Assembly: GCF_013607875.1 (NCBI RefSeq)
Contig: NZ_VDES01000001.1
Coordinates: forward strand, 1-64,000
Source: Blastomonas ursincola
GTDB taxonomy: Bacteria; Pseudomonadota; Alphaproteobacteria; Sphingomonadales; Sphingomonadaceae
Reading direction: 5' to 3'
Length of the DNA: 64,000 nucleotides
Under the pieces are notes generated by a model. It was not told the origin of the DNA and ran no database searches. It worked only from the letters and a program-made list of their open reading frames with translations. The position numbers and the translations under genes were made by a program. Within the stretch, counting starts at the first letter, position 1; each line of letters opens with the position of its first letter. Below are positions 1 through 8,452 of the stretch, piece by piece.

Positions 1-485
1 TACGTGAAGGACATGCATTGGAACGACTTGACTTTAAACTGATACCCGCGGCCTTGAACTCCGCAGGACCAGGCGCCGTCGCCCACATGTCCCTTCATCT
101 AAACCTACAATGTCAAAGATCTCACCAAGACAAAAACAGCGGACAACCAACCCTCCCCGTTCTTTCGTCCGGGGGATTGGACATCCGTATCTGTTGGCGA
201 CCGAGGAAACGTCAGTGCGTCCCCGCCGGTGGAGCGGCCTATATGGGGTGATGTGAGTCGGGTCAAACCCTTTTTGCAGATTTTTTTCAGGCAGCGGAAT
301 TTTTCCGGCCCTGGTGTGGGACCGGAGCCGCGCTGCCATGGCTGTCAGGCCTCACCCTCTCCGCGCTGGAGGCCGATGCTCCCGTAAACCCACCCCGCGG
401 GAAACGGTTGCTAAAGCCGCGTTTGCATCCGCGCAGATATTATGTCATTCGCTATGCCATAACAACCCTGGCTTTGGGAGATGTC
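1..485. other. Stretch without a supported gene
   Basis: No convincing gene is seen. Open frames on both strands (18-251 plus, 34-339 minus) have no recognisable motif, no good ribosome binding site and unlike codon use. The stretch must hold the promoter and leader of the dehalogenase gene that starts at 486; a run of T around 276-290 lies within it. Anything upstream of base 1 cannot be judged. Confidence 0.5.
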
Positions 486-1391
486 ATGCAGGTCTTGAGA
501 ACGCCGGATGCGCGATTCGCCGCCATTCCCGATTTTCCCTTCGCAGCGCATTATGCCGAGATCGCCGACCCGACCGACGGCACCCGGCTTCGTGTGCATT
601 ATGTCGACGAAGGACCGCGTGAGGCTCCTGTCGTGCTGATGATGCATGGCGAGCCGAGCTGGTGCTATCTCTATCGCTTCATGATCGGGCCCGTGGCAGA
701 CGCCGGTTATCGCGTTCTCGCGCCCGACCTGATCGGATTCGGCAAGTCGGACAAGCTCGCGAAAAAGAGCGACTATAGCTATGCGCGCCATGTCGCCTGG
801 ATGCGCCGCTGGATCGAGAAGCTCGACCTCAGGAACATCACGCTCGCCTGCCAGGACTGGGGATCGTTGATCGGCCTCAGGCTCGTCGCGGAAATGCCCG
901 AGCGGTTCAACGGCGTGGTACTCTCGAACGGAGGCCTGCCTGCGGGCCAGGATGCACCGCGCGCCTTCGCCATCTGGCGGGCCTTTTCCAAATACAGCCC
1001 GGTCTTCCCGATCGGCAGGATCATCGCCAAGGGCACAGAGCGCACGCTCTCCGACGCCGAGATCGCCGCTTATGACGCCCCGTTCCCCGATGGCCGCTAC
1101 AAGGCGGGTGCGCGGATCTTCCCGAGCTTCGTGCCTTTGGGGCCGAATGTCGCGGTGCCCGATCAGCTGAAAGCCTGGGAGGTGCTCGACCGCTGGGAGA
1201 AGCCGTTCCTGTGCTGCTTCAGCGACCGCGACCCCATCACCCGCGGCGGCGACGCGCTGTTCGTCGGCCGCGTGCCGGGGACCAGGGGGCAGAATCACTG
1301 CACGCTGAGCGGGAGTCACTTCATCCAGGAGGACGATCCGCAGGGGTTCGTGCGGTGCATTCTCGATGTGGCGGGGCAAGCGCGGGGATAG
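486..1391 (+). CDS. dhmA: Haloalkane dehalogenase, subfamily I (DhlA/DhmA-like)
   Basis: Alpha/beta hydrolase of 301 residues that would split carbon-halogen bonds in haloalkanes, giving an alcohol and a halide in the cytoplasm. The oxyanion motif HGEPSW lies at residues 54-59. The nucleophile is Asp124 in CQDWGS, followed by halide-binding Trp125; the acid is probably Asp249 and the base His278 in SGSHF. As I recall, the DhlA nucleophile and tryptophan carry the same numbers. The start at 486 is chosen because GGAG lies just upstream and the protein then begins with the family-like MQVLRTPD; the open frame runs back to 408. The gene stands alone. The natural substrate is unknown; a relative acting on epoxides is less likely because the nucleophile is followed by Trp. 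Confidence 0.85.
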   Translation: MQVLRTPDARFAAIPDFPFAAHYAEIADPTDGTRLRVHYVDEGPREAPVVLMMHGEPSWCYLYRFMIGPVADAGYRVLAPDLIGFGKSDKLAKKSDYSYARHVAWMRRWIEKLDLRNITLACQDWGSLIGLRLVAEMPERFNGVVLSNGGLPAGQDAPRAFAIWRAFSKYSPVFPIGRIIAKGTERTLSDAEIAAYDAPFPDGRYKAGARIFPSFVPLGPNVAVPDQLKAWEVLDRWEKPFLCCFSDRDPITRGGDALFVGRVPGTRGQNHCTLSGSHFIQEDDPQGFVRCILDVAGQARG

Positions 1392-1489
1392 GCTCGGTTG
1401 GCACATCGATCGACCCGATCTGCGCGGTCGCTACAAAGGTTTGAAATTGGATAGCTGAAGTCGCGTGGGGATCAGACGTTCAGGCGCTC

Positions 1490-1927
1490 TTATTGGAGCC
1501 AACCCTCGAACGTCGGGGCGCTACGAGAATGCTCCATGACGTGAAGAGTATGGTTACGCGCTACAATCACCCAGTGCCGAAAGTCTGTAACTGCCAATGT
1601 CCCGTTACGCTCCACCACTTCACGCAACCAGGGCGAGCCGAGAACTTCCAAAAAGGGCCAACAACCTCCGTAGGGGACAGGTTTGACCAAGGCAGGAACT
1701 TCGACCTTCATGCCGTTGAGATAGTCCGAGAATTCGTCAAACGACATGAAGGCATTAGTGTTGCTGAACGACAGAACAATCCCCTTCGTTGGGGGGTTTA
1801 GTTCAGTGGGGTAAAGACCCTGAAGAATCAGAGACCCGCTGCTGCTCCAGATAAGATTGAAAGCGCTGAGCGGCAGTTCCGGAGCGTGATCGACGGGGCT
1901 CCAGCGAATTAAGGTTGCAGTCGTCAT
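1490..1927 (-). CDS. Hypothetical protein, 145 residues
   Basis: I do not recognise this protein. It is soluble, without signal peptide or membrane segment, and rich in Trp, Pro and aromatic residues. Its codon use is visibly more A/T-rich than the flanking genes, which hints at recent arrival or weak selection. It is an orphan between the convergent dehalogenase gene (stop at 1391) and a repeat-bearing intergenic region. The frame is clean and begins with ATG at 1927. It could be an immunity- or contact-type accessory protein, but nothing in the sequence proves that. Confidence 0.6.
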   Translation of the reverse strand: MTTATLIRWSPVDHAPELPLSAFNLIWSSSGSLILQGLYPTELNPPTKGIVLSFSNTNAFMSFDEFSDYLNGMKVEVPALVKPVPYGGCWPFLEVLGSPWLREVVERNGTLAVTDFRHWVIVARNHTLHVMEHSRSAPTFEGWLQ

Positions 1928-2036
1928 TGAAAGCTTTTGGATGGTAAAGCCAGTGATGGCAACGGTGTCGTTTCCGGATCGAATTATCTTATCGTTAAAG
2001 GTTCACACGTCCACTACCTCCGCTCAGCCAGAGCTT

Positions 2037-2082
2037 GTCGAAGGCCCCGCTATATGGCCAGCGTCGGCGCGGGTCCTTCGAC
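2037..2082. repeat. Intergenic inverted repeat of sphingomonad type
   Basis: A 14-base arm at 2037-2050 (GTCGAAGGCCCCGC) pairs with 2069-2082 with a single mismatch around an 18-base loop. The flanking text (AGCTTGTCGAAGG and TCCTTCGACTTCGC) matches a repeat that I recall as common between sphingomonad genes. It lies between the 1490-1927 gene and the 2155-2358 gene, has no T run, and so is more likely a REP-type element than a terminator. Confidence 0.6.
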
Positions 2083-2154
2083 TTCGCGGGCTGACGCCCG
2101 CTGCTCAAGATGAATGCGGGTGGTAAGGCTTAAGATGCCAACGAAAGTCCAGCC

Positions 2155-2358
2155 TCACCCCTCGATCAGATCCAGATACGCCACGACATCATTGTCGGTG
2201 GCGATGAACAGGCCTTCCTGCACTTCCGCCGGTTCGAGTTCGGCGAGGCGCAGCGCTTCGGACAGTGGGCCGTAGAACAGGGTCGAGGCCGCGCCGCCCT
2301 CGGCCTCGCCATCGAGATGGTAGAGGCGGACGCTGACCTGATCGGATGTCGAGCGCAT
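2155..2358 (-). CDS. Small conserved-type hypothetical protein, 67 residues
   Basis: Small acidic soluble protein of 67 residues with no recognised domain. Its ATG overlaps the TGA of the preceding DUF4169 gene by one base (TGATG at 2360-2356), so the two are translationally coupled. It is the last of a leftward run that begins with 4-hydroxyphenylpyruvate dioxygenase, but its role there is unknown. The tight coupling and normal codon use support it being real. Confidence 0.6.
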   Translation of the reverse strand: MRSTSDQVSVRLYHLDGEAEGGAASTLFYGPLSEALRLAELEPAEVQEGLFIATDNDVVAYLDLIEG

Positions 2359-2537
2359 CAGTCCTGCTCCCGCTTCGCGCCGTCGATCAATCGCAACGCG
2401 CGCGCCTGCTCGCTCGCCTGGGCCACACGCTCCGCCTTGGTGCGACCGAATTTCGCGCGATTGGCCGCGGCGGTCGCCTCGTCGTGCTTGCGCCTAGCGG
2501 CCTTGCGCGCCTGGCGCAGGTTGATGATTTCGGCCAC
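2358..2537 (-). CDS. DUF4169 family small basic protein
   Basis: 59 residues, starting with GTG at 2537. The N-terminus reads MAEIINLRQARKAARR and the middle holds NRAKFGRTKAER, which is the DUF4169 pattern as I know it: a short, highly charged, helical protein of unknown function found in alphaproteobacteria. It starts two bases after the stop of the 87-residue gene upstream and overlaps the next gene by one base, so it is part of the same transcript. The GTG start and short length make it easy to miss. Confidence 0.7.
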   Translation of the reverse strand: MAEIINLRQARKAARRKHDEATAAANRAKFGRTKAERVAQASEQARALRLIDGAKREQD

Positions 2538-2539
2538 GC

Positions 2540-2803
2540 TCAGCCCCCCTGCCCTGCCTTTTCGGACATTTCGATGAAATCGCGCGCGAGATCGCGCTCG
2601 GAACGGTCCTCAAAGGTCTCGTCGATGTCTGGGGCCTTGCCGAAGAGGAACAGCATGCACCACAAGGCAAAGCGTTCGCCGGGCACGGTGGCGAGGCCCA
2701 GATCGACCTGCATCCGCTCAACCGCCGCCGGCACCGCCTGCGGGGCAATGGCGGCGGTATCGCGGGTGCCGAAATAGCGTTCGAGCTGGTCTTCAAAGGT
2801 CAT
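2540..2803 (-). CDS. Hypothetical protein, 87 residues
   Basis: An 87-residue soluble protein beginning MTFEDQLERYFGT, with a central hydrophobic patch (LWCMLFLFG) too short to be a safe membrane helix and an acidic C-terminal half. I recognise no domain. It starts ten bases downstream of the VOC gene and is followed by the DUF4169 gene after two bases, so it belongs to the same operon. Function unknown. Confidence 0.6.
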   Translation of the reverse strand: MTFEDQLERYFGTRDTAAIAPQAVPAAVERMQVDLGLATVPGERFALWCMLFLFGKAPDIDETFEDRSERDLARDFIEMSEKAGQGG

Positions 2804-2812
2804 GAACGACCC

Positions 2813-3361
2813 TTAGGCCGCATCGGGATCCTTGTGCAACCAATCGGCATGGCGCGGCGCCTTTTTGGTGCGGCTCCATTCGTCGAGCATCAGCGGCGCG
2901 ACGCGCTTCAATTCCTCGTAATGCTCGGGCTTGCCGATATTGCAGGCGAGCTCGACGCGATGGCCATTGGGATCGAAGAAATAGATCGAGCGGAAGATGC
3001 CGTGAAAGGTTGGCCCCAGCACATCGATGCCCAGCCCCTCAATATGCGCCTTCGCCGCAAGCAGGGCGTCCATGTCGCGCACCTCGAACGCGATATGCTG
3101 CACCCATTCGGGGGTGTTGGCATCGCGGCCCATCTCGGGCTGCTGCGGCAGTTCGAAAAAGGCCAGCACATTGCCGCCGCCGCAATCGAGGAACACGTGC
3201 ATATAGGGGTCATAGGCCCCGGTCGATGGCACATGGTCTTCGGAAAAGGCACTGGTATAGGTCATACCCAGCACCTTCTCGTACCATTCGACGGTCTGTT
3301 TCGCGTCCTTGCAGCGATAGGCGACGTGATGGATGCGCGACAGCGCGAAGGGCGCGGTCAT
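2813..3361 (-). CDS. VOC-family (glyoxalase/dioxygenase fold) protein
   Basis: 182 residues with the paired beta-alpha-beta-beta-beta units of the vicinal-oxygen-chelate superfamily. The N-terminal unit starts [21 protein letters not shown], and likely metal ligands are the His of IHHVAY, His of VQHIAFEV and Glu of GHRVEL. The ATG overlaps the TGA of hppD (ATGA at 3361-3358), so it is co-translated with that enzyme. Context suggests a role in or next to tyrosine/homogentisate breakdown, possibly an extradiol-type dioxygenase or isomerase, but substrate and reaction cannot be read from the sequence. Confidence 0.75.
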   Translation of the reverse strand: MTAPFALSRIHHVAYRCKDAKQTVEWYEKVLGMTYTSAFSEDHVPSTGAYDPYMHVFLDCGGGNVLAFFELPQQPEMGRDANTPEWVQHIAFEVRDMDALLAAKAHIEGLGIDVLGPTFHGIFRSIYFFDPNGHRVELACNIGKPEHYEELKRVAPLMLDEWSRTKKAPRHADWLHKDPDAA

Positions 3362-4461
3362 TCCGCCGGTTCCTGCACCTTCAGCACGCCGCGGCGCAGC
3401 TGGTCTTCCTCGATCGACTTGAACAGGGCGGTGAAATTGCCGTTGCCGAAGCCCTCATCCTTCTTGCGCTGGATGAACTCGAAGAACACCGGGCCGATCT
3501 GCGGCTGACCGAAAATCTGCAGCAGCAGGCGCGGATCGTTGTTCTCGGTCGATCCGTCGAGCAGGATGCCGCGCGCCTGCAGTTCCGCGACCGGCTCGCC
3601 ATGGCCGGGCAGACGCTCTTCGAGTGCCTCGTAATAGGTCGCCGGCGGCGGCGCCATCAGCGGCGCACCCAGCGCCTTGATGCGGTCGAGGCACGCGATC
3701 AGGTCGTCGCAGATGAAGGCGATATGCTGGATGCCCTCACCATTATAGGCACGCAGGAACTCGTCGATCTGGCCGCCGCCCTTCGCGCCTTCCTCGTTCA
3801 AGGGGATGCGGATGCGGCCGTCGGGCGCGGTCATCGCGCGGCTGGTGAGGCCGGTATATTCGCCCTTGATGTCAAAGAAGCGGATCTCGCGGAAGTTGAA
3901 CACGCGCTCGTAGAACTTGGCCCAATGGTCCATGCGGCCGCCATAGACATTGTGGGTCAAGTGATCGATCATCTTGAAGCCCGCGCCGACGGGGAAGCGA
4001 TCGACGTTCGGCAGATATTCGAAATCGATATCGTAGATCGACAGCGCATCGGGATTGTCGAGCGTGGCATAGCGGTCGATCAGATAGATGATCGCGCCAC
4101 CGATGCCGCGGATCGCGGGAAGGCGCAGCTCCATCGGGCCGGTCCTGGTTTCCACCGGCTCCGCGCCGCGCGCCAGCGCTTCCTTATAGGCGTCGCGCGC
4201 ATTCTTGACGCGAAAGCCCATGCCGCAGGCCGAAGGACCATGCTCGGCGGCGAAATAGGCTGCCGGGCTGGCGGGCTCGTAATTGGCGATCAGGTTGATA
4301 TCGCCCTGCCGCCAGAGGTGGACGTCCTTCGAACGATGCTGCGCGATGCGGGTGAAGCCCATCGCGGTGAACACCGGCTCGAGCAGGCCCTTTTCGGGCG
4401 CGCAGAATTCGACGAACTCGAACCCGTCCAGGCCCAGGGGATTTTCGAAAAGGTCAGCCAT
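3358..4461 (-). CDS. hppD: 4-hydroxyphenylpyruvate dioxygenase
   Basis: Converts 4-hydroxyphenylpyruvate and oxygen to homogentisate and CO2, the second step of tyrosine degradation and the entry to pyomelanin. Of 367 residues, the C-terminal VOC domain carries the three iron ligands: His in MIDHLTHNV, His in GIQHIAF and Glu in VFFEFIQR. The C-terminal helix GFGNGNF that closes the active site is present. Start ATG at 4461 ([10 protein letters not shown]) is chosen because that is the usual beginning of the family; the frame continues to 4536. It heads a tightly packed leftward operon with the VOC protein. No homogentisate dioxygenase gene is in the window. Confidence 0.92.
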   Translation of the reverse strand: MADLFENPLGLDGFEFVEFCAPEKGLLEPVFTAMGFTRIAQHRSKDVHLWRQGDINLIANYEPASPAAYFAAEHGPSACGMGFRVKNARDAYKEALARGAEPVETRTGPMELRLPAIRGIGGAIIYLIDRYATLDNPDALSIYDIDFEYLPNVDRFPVGAGFKMIDHLTHNVYGGRMDHWAKFYERVFNFREIRFFDIKGEYTGLTSRAMTAPDGRIRIPLNEEGAKGGGQIDEFLRAYNGEGIQHIAFICDDLIACLDRIKALGAPLMAPPPATYYEALEERLPGHGEPVAELQARGILLDGSTENNDPRLLLQIFGQPQIGPVFFEFIQRKKDEGFGNGNFTALFKSIEEDQLRRGVLKVQEPAE

Positions 4462-4613
4462 TGCCGCGCACTCCTGCAGGATATCTGTTCTGCCCAAAAG
4501 ATAGCCACACCCCAAACTGGTGTCAAATGAAACCATCTGATTGCGGCGAACACGCGCGCCGAAGCGGGTCCGGCAAGGCGGGCTGGATCACTGTGTATAG
4601 CGATTTTGGAAAA

Positions 4614-4690
4614 TGGCGCGCCCGGAACGATTCGAACGTCCGACCCTCAGATTCGTAGTCTGATGCTCTATCCAGCTGAGCTACGGGCGC
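4614..4690 (-). tRNA. tRNA-Arg (anticodon ACG)
   Basis: A complete 77-nucleotide cloverleaf on the minus strand. The acceptor stem pairs GCGCCCG with CGGGCGC, the D arm reads GCTCAGCTGGATAGAGC, the anticodon loop CTACGAA sits on a TCAGA/TCTGA stem and gives anticodon ACG (read as ICG for CGU/CGC/CGA), and the T loop contains TTCGAAT. The CCA end is encoded at 4616-4614. Confidence 0.96.
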
Positions 4691-4756
4691 GTTGGAGGGC
4701 TGCCAATAGTCAGCGAAGATAGCCTTGGCAACACCTTTTTCTGCCATTTCGAAAAA

Positions 4757-5188
4757 TCATGCACCGACCGGCTGTCCATCCAGGGATTGCGCGATGATCG
4801 CCAGGAGGGGAAGGTCTGCAGGCGGCATCGGCAGCTGGTACAATTCGTCCACCGTCGCCCAGCGCAAGGCGGTGGCGTGGAGCGCGCGCGGTTCGCCCGC
4901 CCAGACGCGGCACCGGAACAGCAAGAGGATCAGGTGGCGCTGGCCGAGCGAGGCGCTGGCAAAGGTCATCGGCTCGCACTCTTCCGGCAGAATCGCGATT
5001 CCAAGCTCCTCGGCGAGCTCGCGCGCCAGGGCCTGTTCCGGCGTCTCGCCTGGTTCGATCTTGCCGCCGGGGAACTCCCACAGCCCCGCCATCGCGGTTC
5101 CTTCGGGGCGCTGCTGCACCAGGATGCGGCCCTGGGTATCGAGCATGAGCCCCGCCACAACGGGGAAGAGTGTCGGATAATTTTCCAT
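4757..5188 (-). CDS. mutT: 8-oxo-dGTP diphosphatase (MutT-type NUDIX hydrolase)
   Basis: 143 residues. The NUDIX box is complete: GGKIEPGETPEQAL followed by REL and EELGI, fitting G-x5-E-x7-REx2EExG. Just before it, LWEFPGG is the MutT-type entry. It hydrolyses 8-oxo-dGTP to the monophosphate and so prevents AT-to-CG transversions. ATG at 5188 (MENYPTLFPVVAG) is preferred over the upstream frame extension to 5329, which has different composition. It is divergent from the pilin gene at 5278. A different NUDIX substrate cannot be excluded. Confidence 0.85.
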   Translation of the reverse strand: MENYPTLFPVVAGLMLDTQGRILVQQRPEGTAMAGLWEFPGGKIEPGETPEQALARELAEELGIAILPEECEPMTFASASLGQRHLILLLFRCRVWAGEPRALHATALRWATVDELYQLPMPPADLPLLAIIAQSLDGQPVGA

Positions 5189-5277
5189 TGGATCGGCGCG
5201 CCTTAACTTTTTGGTAAGTCGAATTTGCAAAATTGCGAGGGGGGCAGATGGGACCCCGGCCATTTTACGGAAGCACC

Positions 5278-5454
5278 ATGCTGCACTTTCTGACTCTCTT
5301 GGCCAGATCAAAGCGCGGCGCAACCGCAATCGAATATGGCCTGATCGTGGCCCTTATCGGCATTACCATCATCGTTTCGATGAGCTCGATGGCCAGCAAG
5401 ACCATCGGGATGTGGGATTTTGTCGAGGAGAAGATCGTCCCGAAGGAAGAGTAA
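5278..5454 (+). CDS. Flp-type (type IVb) pilin, first copy
   Basis: 58 residues with the Flp/Fap pilin pattern: short basic leader, RGATAIEYGLI around the prepilin peptidase site, a hydrophobic helix, and a short tail DFVEEKIVPKEE. It should be processed by a prepilin peptidase and polymerised by a Tad-type system; none of those genes is nearby. The start at 5278 gives the usual leader length; an ATG at 5248 with a stronger purine-rich upstream stretch (GAGGGGGGCAG) is a real alternative. It lies 129 bases before a second pilin gene in the same direction. Confidence 0.8.
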   Translation: MLHFLTLLARSKRGATAIEYGLIVALIGITIIVSMSSMASKTIGMWDFVEEKIVPKEE

Positions 5455-5582
5455 GTGTCGGAATTTCAGACAGCCCGGCCGCTCTTAGGAAAATGGAAAG
5501 CTTTTTGATCTAACCCCAAACCGTCCAATCTCAATTCGCCAGATCGGACGGGGAAGTGAAGACCTCGAACAGGAGACCTGAC

Positions 5583-5816
5583 ATGAAGACCATTCGCAAT
5601 CTTTTCGCCGACAAGAAGGGCGCAACCGCCATCGAGTACGGCCTGATCGCCGCTCTGATCGCCGTCGCCGCGATCACCGCCATGAGCTCGCTGGGTACCA
5701 ACCTGTCGAGCACCTTCAACACCGTCAGCTCGAAGCTGACCACTCAGTCGGCTGGTGGCAGCTCCGGCGGCACCAGCGGCGGCACCAGCGGCGGCAGCAC
5801 CAGCACCGGTGGCTGA
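5583..5816 (+). CDS. Flp-type pilin, second copy with Gly/Ser/Thr tail
   Basis: 77 residues starting MKTIRNLFADKKGATAIEYG, the canonical Flp leader and cleavage region (Glu at +5 within IEYG), then a hydrophobic helix and a tail made almost entirely of Gly, Ser and Thr in repeated SGGT units. AGGAG six bases before ATG decides the start. A strong terminator follows. The tail is longer than in the first copy and could be a flexible, exposed or glycosylated tip; that is inference. Confidence 0.87.
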   Translation: MKTIRNLFADKKGATAIEYGLIAALIAVAAITAMSSLGTNLSSTFNTVSSKLTTQSAGGSSGGTSGGTSGGSTSTGG

Positions 5817-5839
5817 GCCCTGGCTCAATCGACAAGGAA

Positions 5840-5866
5840 GGGCGGCAGCAATGCCGCCCTTTTTTT
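5840..5866 (+). terminator. Rho-independent terminator of the pilin transcript
   Basis: Perfect 8-base stem GGGCGGCA (5840-5847) with TGCCGCCC (5852-5859), GCAA tetraloop, then seven T residues at 5860-5866. It lies 24 bases after the second pilin stop. On the minus strand the hairpin lacks a long T tail, so it serves mainly the rightward pilin transcript. Confidence 0.9.
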
Positions 5867-5872
5867 GTGCCC

Positions 5873-7357
5873 TCAGTACGTTACCAGCTTGACCTTCTGC
5901 CCGGGCGCAAGCGCCGCGTTACCGGACAGGCCGTTGAGCGCCAGGAAACGCTCGACCTTCAGATCGTCATAGGCCATGCGCGCGGCCAGCCGCTGCACGG
6001 TATCGCCGCGGGCCACGGTGACCACCCGCACCCGCCGCGGCCTGATCTGCGCGGCCTCGGCGCCTGCCAGCCGCTGTACGCTCTGGAACATCGGCGCAAA
6101 CGCATCGGCGCGGCCAGCCGGGGTCAGCGCCACGAAATGATAGGCCCGGTTGTTGGCAAAGGCATAGGCGAACACCGTCACATCGACGAGTTGCCGGTTG
6201 GCGTTGACGCGCGCAGTCGCATAGGCGGCGGGGATACCGTTGACCGTCGTCCGCTGCATCTGCCCATAATTGATTCGCTGATTGCTGCTGCCAAGCCCCG
6301 CAAAGGCCTGGTCGACATAGCGTGACAGGTCACCCGAATACTGGCCGAGCGTGAACTGCGCCTGAGCGGACTGACCGTTGATCGTCACCGCGCTGGTGCC
6401 GTTCTGCATGGCGAAGCCCTGAGGCACAGCGAATTTGAGGCCCAGCTCTGGATGGAGGAACTGCCGCCCCTGAACCACGCCCTGTTTCGGATCGTCGCCA
6501 TAGAGCAGCCCATCGAGTCGGCTGAGAAACACGTCGCGGTTGCGTGTGCTGCCGCTGAACCTCTGCGCCACCGTCGCTGCGCGGCTGACGCGGCGCGCCG
6601 GATCGGGATGGGTGCTTGCCCATTCGGGCACCGAACGGGCATCGCCGCCCTGCGAACGCACGTCGATCGCCTGCTGCGCCGCGAGCGAAGCCAGCATCGA
6701 CGACAATGCCTGCGGATCATAACCGGCCTGGCTCAGATAGCGCACGCCGAGATCGTCGGCCTCTTCTTCCTGCTTGCGCGAATATTTGAGCGTCAAAAGC
6801 TGCGAACCGGTGCCGAAAATCTGCTGGCCGATCTGGCCTGCCGCGCCGTCACCGAGCAGCACCGCCGCGCCGATCTGCCCCAGCAGGCCGATGATGCTGT
6901 TGCGTTGCGCCGCCTTCTGGCGCTTTTCCGAATGGCGCGCGGCGACATGGCCGACCTCGTGGCCCAGCACCCCGGCCAGCTCGGCCTCGTCGTTCATCAG
7001 CGCCATCAGCTGGCGCGTCACATAGACATAGCCCCCGGGAATCGCGAAGGCGTTGTTCACCGGGCTGTTCAGCAGGGTGACGGTGAAATCGTCGCGGGCA
7101 TTGCCGAGACCCGACTGGACCGCAATGCCCTTGCCCACCTGCACGACATAGCTGGTCTGCGGCACCTGATAGGCCCCGCCGAATTCCTCGAGCAGCTTGG
7201 GGTGCACTTCCGCGCCCTGGCGCTTTTCCTGGGCGGTGATCGCCTGGGCCTGCATCGCCAGCGCTTCCGCCCGGGGCGCGACGGACTGGCCGATGAGCGC
7301 GATGGTGCCAGCACCAGCCGCCGCCATGATTGCCAGATGCTTGAACCGTGCCGCCAT
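5873..7357 (-). CDS. M48 family metalloprotease with C-terminal LysM-like domain
   Basis: 494 residues. An N-terminal hydrophobic segment (signal peptide or anchor) is followed by the M48 peptidase domain with zinc motif HEVGH and the third ligand Glu in EEEADDLG, then a middle domain, and a C-terminal LysM-like unit (VARGDTVQRLAARM ... LAPGQKV). It should act in the periplasm as a BepA/LoiP-like quality-control protease on outer-membrane proteins. GGGAG eight bases before ATG at 7357 sets the start. It is last in the leftward xerD-accA run, 130 bases after accA, and may have its own promoter. Confidence 0.87.
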   Translation of the reverse strand: MAARFKHLAIMAAAGAGTIALIGQSVAPRAEALAMQAQAITAQEKRQGAEVHPKLLEEFGGAYQVPQTSYVVQVGKGIAVQSGLGNARDDFTVTLLNSPVNNAFAIPGGYVYVTRQLMALMNDEAELAGVLGHEVGHVAARHSEKRQKAAQRNSIIGLLGQIGAAVLLGDGAAGQIGQQIFGTGSQLLTLKYSRKQEEEADDLGVRYLSQAGYDPQALSSMLASLAAQQAIDVRSQGGDARSVPEWASTHPDPARRVSRAATVAQRFSGSTRNRDVFLSRLDGLLYGDDPKQGVVQGRQFLHPELGLKFAVPQGFAMQNGTSAVTINGQSAQAQFTLGQYSGDLSRYVDQAFAGLGSSNQRINYGQMQRTTVNGIPAAYATARVNANRQLVDVTVFAYAFANNRAYHFVALTPAGRADAFAPMFQSVQRLAGAEAAQIRPRRVRVVTVARGDTVQRLAARMAYDDLKVERFLALNGLSGNAALAPGQKVKLVTY

Positions 7358-7487
7358 ATCGCTCTCCCTTATCGTCTCCGGCCATGCCAGTTGATGCGCA
7401 TCATGCCGCCAGGCACGCGCAGGATCAAATGGCGATGCCCGCACAACGATGCGATCGCCGAGCGGTTGCGACGATTTTACGTGAACG

Positions 7488-8441
7488 TCAGAGCGCGCCG
7501 ATCGCCAGGAAGCGGGCTTCGCGCGCGGCCCTGAGTTCGGCGGGGCTCAGCTTCTTGAGGCCTTCCAGCTCCTCGCGGATGGCCTTGCACAGCTCTGCAA
7601 TCGCCTGGGCCTGGTCGCGATGCGCGCCGCCGACCGGCTCCTTGACGATCCGGTCGATGACATTGAGCCGCTTGAGGTCAGCTGCGGTCACCTGCATCGC
7701 CTCGGCCGCATCCGCGGCCTTGTCGGCGGTGCGCCACAGGATCGAGGCGCAGCCTTCGGGCGAGATCACCGAATAGACGGCGTGTTCGAACATCAGCACG
7801 CGTTCGGCCGAGGCCAGCGCCACCGCACCGCCCGAGCCGCCCTCGCCGACGATCGCCGCAACCATCGGCACACCCAGCGTCAGGCAGCGTTCGGTCGAGC
7901 GAGCGATCGCCTCGGCCTGGCCGCGCTCCTCGGCCTGCACGCCGGGAAAGGCACCCGATGTATCGACCAGGGTCACCACCGGCAGGCCGAACCGGTCGGC
8001 CAGGTCCATCAGTCGGATGGCCTTGCGATAGCCCTCGGGCTTGCCCATGCCGAAATTGTGCCGGATGCGGCTTTCGGTGGTGTCGCCCTTTTCATGGCCG
8101 ATCACGACGACGCGCTGCTCGCCCATCCGGGCAAAGCCGCCCATGATCGCCTTGTCGTCGGCAAAGGCGCGGTCGCCCGCCAGCGGCAGGAAATCGTCGA
8201 ACATGCCCGCCACATAATGCTTGAAATGCGGCCGCGCCGGATGGCGGGCGACCTGAGTCTTCTGCCACGGGGTCAGGCCCGCATAGGTCGAGGCCAGCAG
8301 CTTGCGCGACTTGGCGGCAAGCCGTTCAATCTCGCTCTCGATATCGATCTCGCCGGTATCGGCGGTTTCACGAAGCTCGGCGATGCGCGCATCGAGCGCG
8401 GCGATCGGCTTTTCGAATTCCAGATAGCTTGTCATGCTCAT
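7488..8441 (-). CDS. accA: Acetyl-CoA carboxylase carboxyltransferase, alpha subunit
   Basis: 317 residues, the usual length. With AccD it moves the carboxyl group from carboxybiotin to acetyl-CoA, giving malonyl-CoA, the committed step of fatty acid synthesis. Seen: N-terminal YLEFEKPIAALDARI, the crotonase-fold stretch LVDTSGAFPGVQAEERGQ and the oxyanion region GEGGSGGAVAL. ATG at 8441 or 8435 (MTSYLEF) could be the start. It lies 11 bases downstream of xerD, so it is probably co-transcribed with it. accD is not in the window. Confidence 0.95.
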   Translation of the reverse strand: MSMTSYLEFEKPIAALDARIAELRETADTGEIDIESEIERLAAKSRKLLASTYAGLTPWQKTQVARHPARPHFKHYVAGMFDDFLPLAGDRAFADDKAIMGGFARMGEQRVVVIGHEKGDTTESRIRHNFGMGKPEGYRKAIRLMDLADRFGLPVVTLVDTSGAFPGVQAEERGQAEAIARSTERCLTLGVPMVAAIVGEGGSGGAVALASAERVLMFEHAVYSVISPEGCASILWRTADKAADAAEAMQVTAADLKRLNVIDRIVKEPVGGAHRDQAQAIAELCKAIREELEGLKKLSPAELRAAREARFLAIGAL

Positions 8442-8452
8442 GACGCAATCGC

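Noticed and set aside
4614-4690. tRNA-Arg as a used integration site
   Set aside because: No repeat of the tRNA 3' end was found nearby, and both neighbours (hppD, mutT) are ordinary chromosomal genes.
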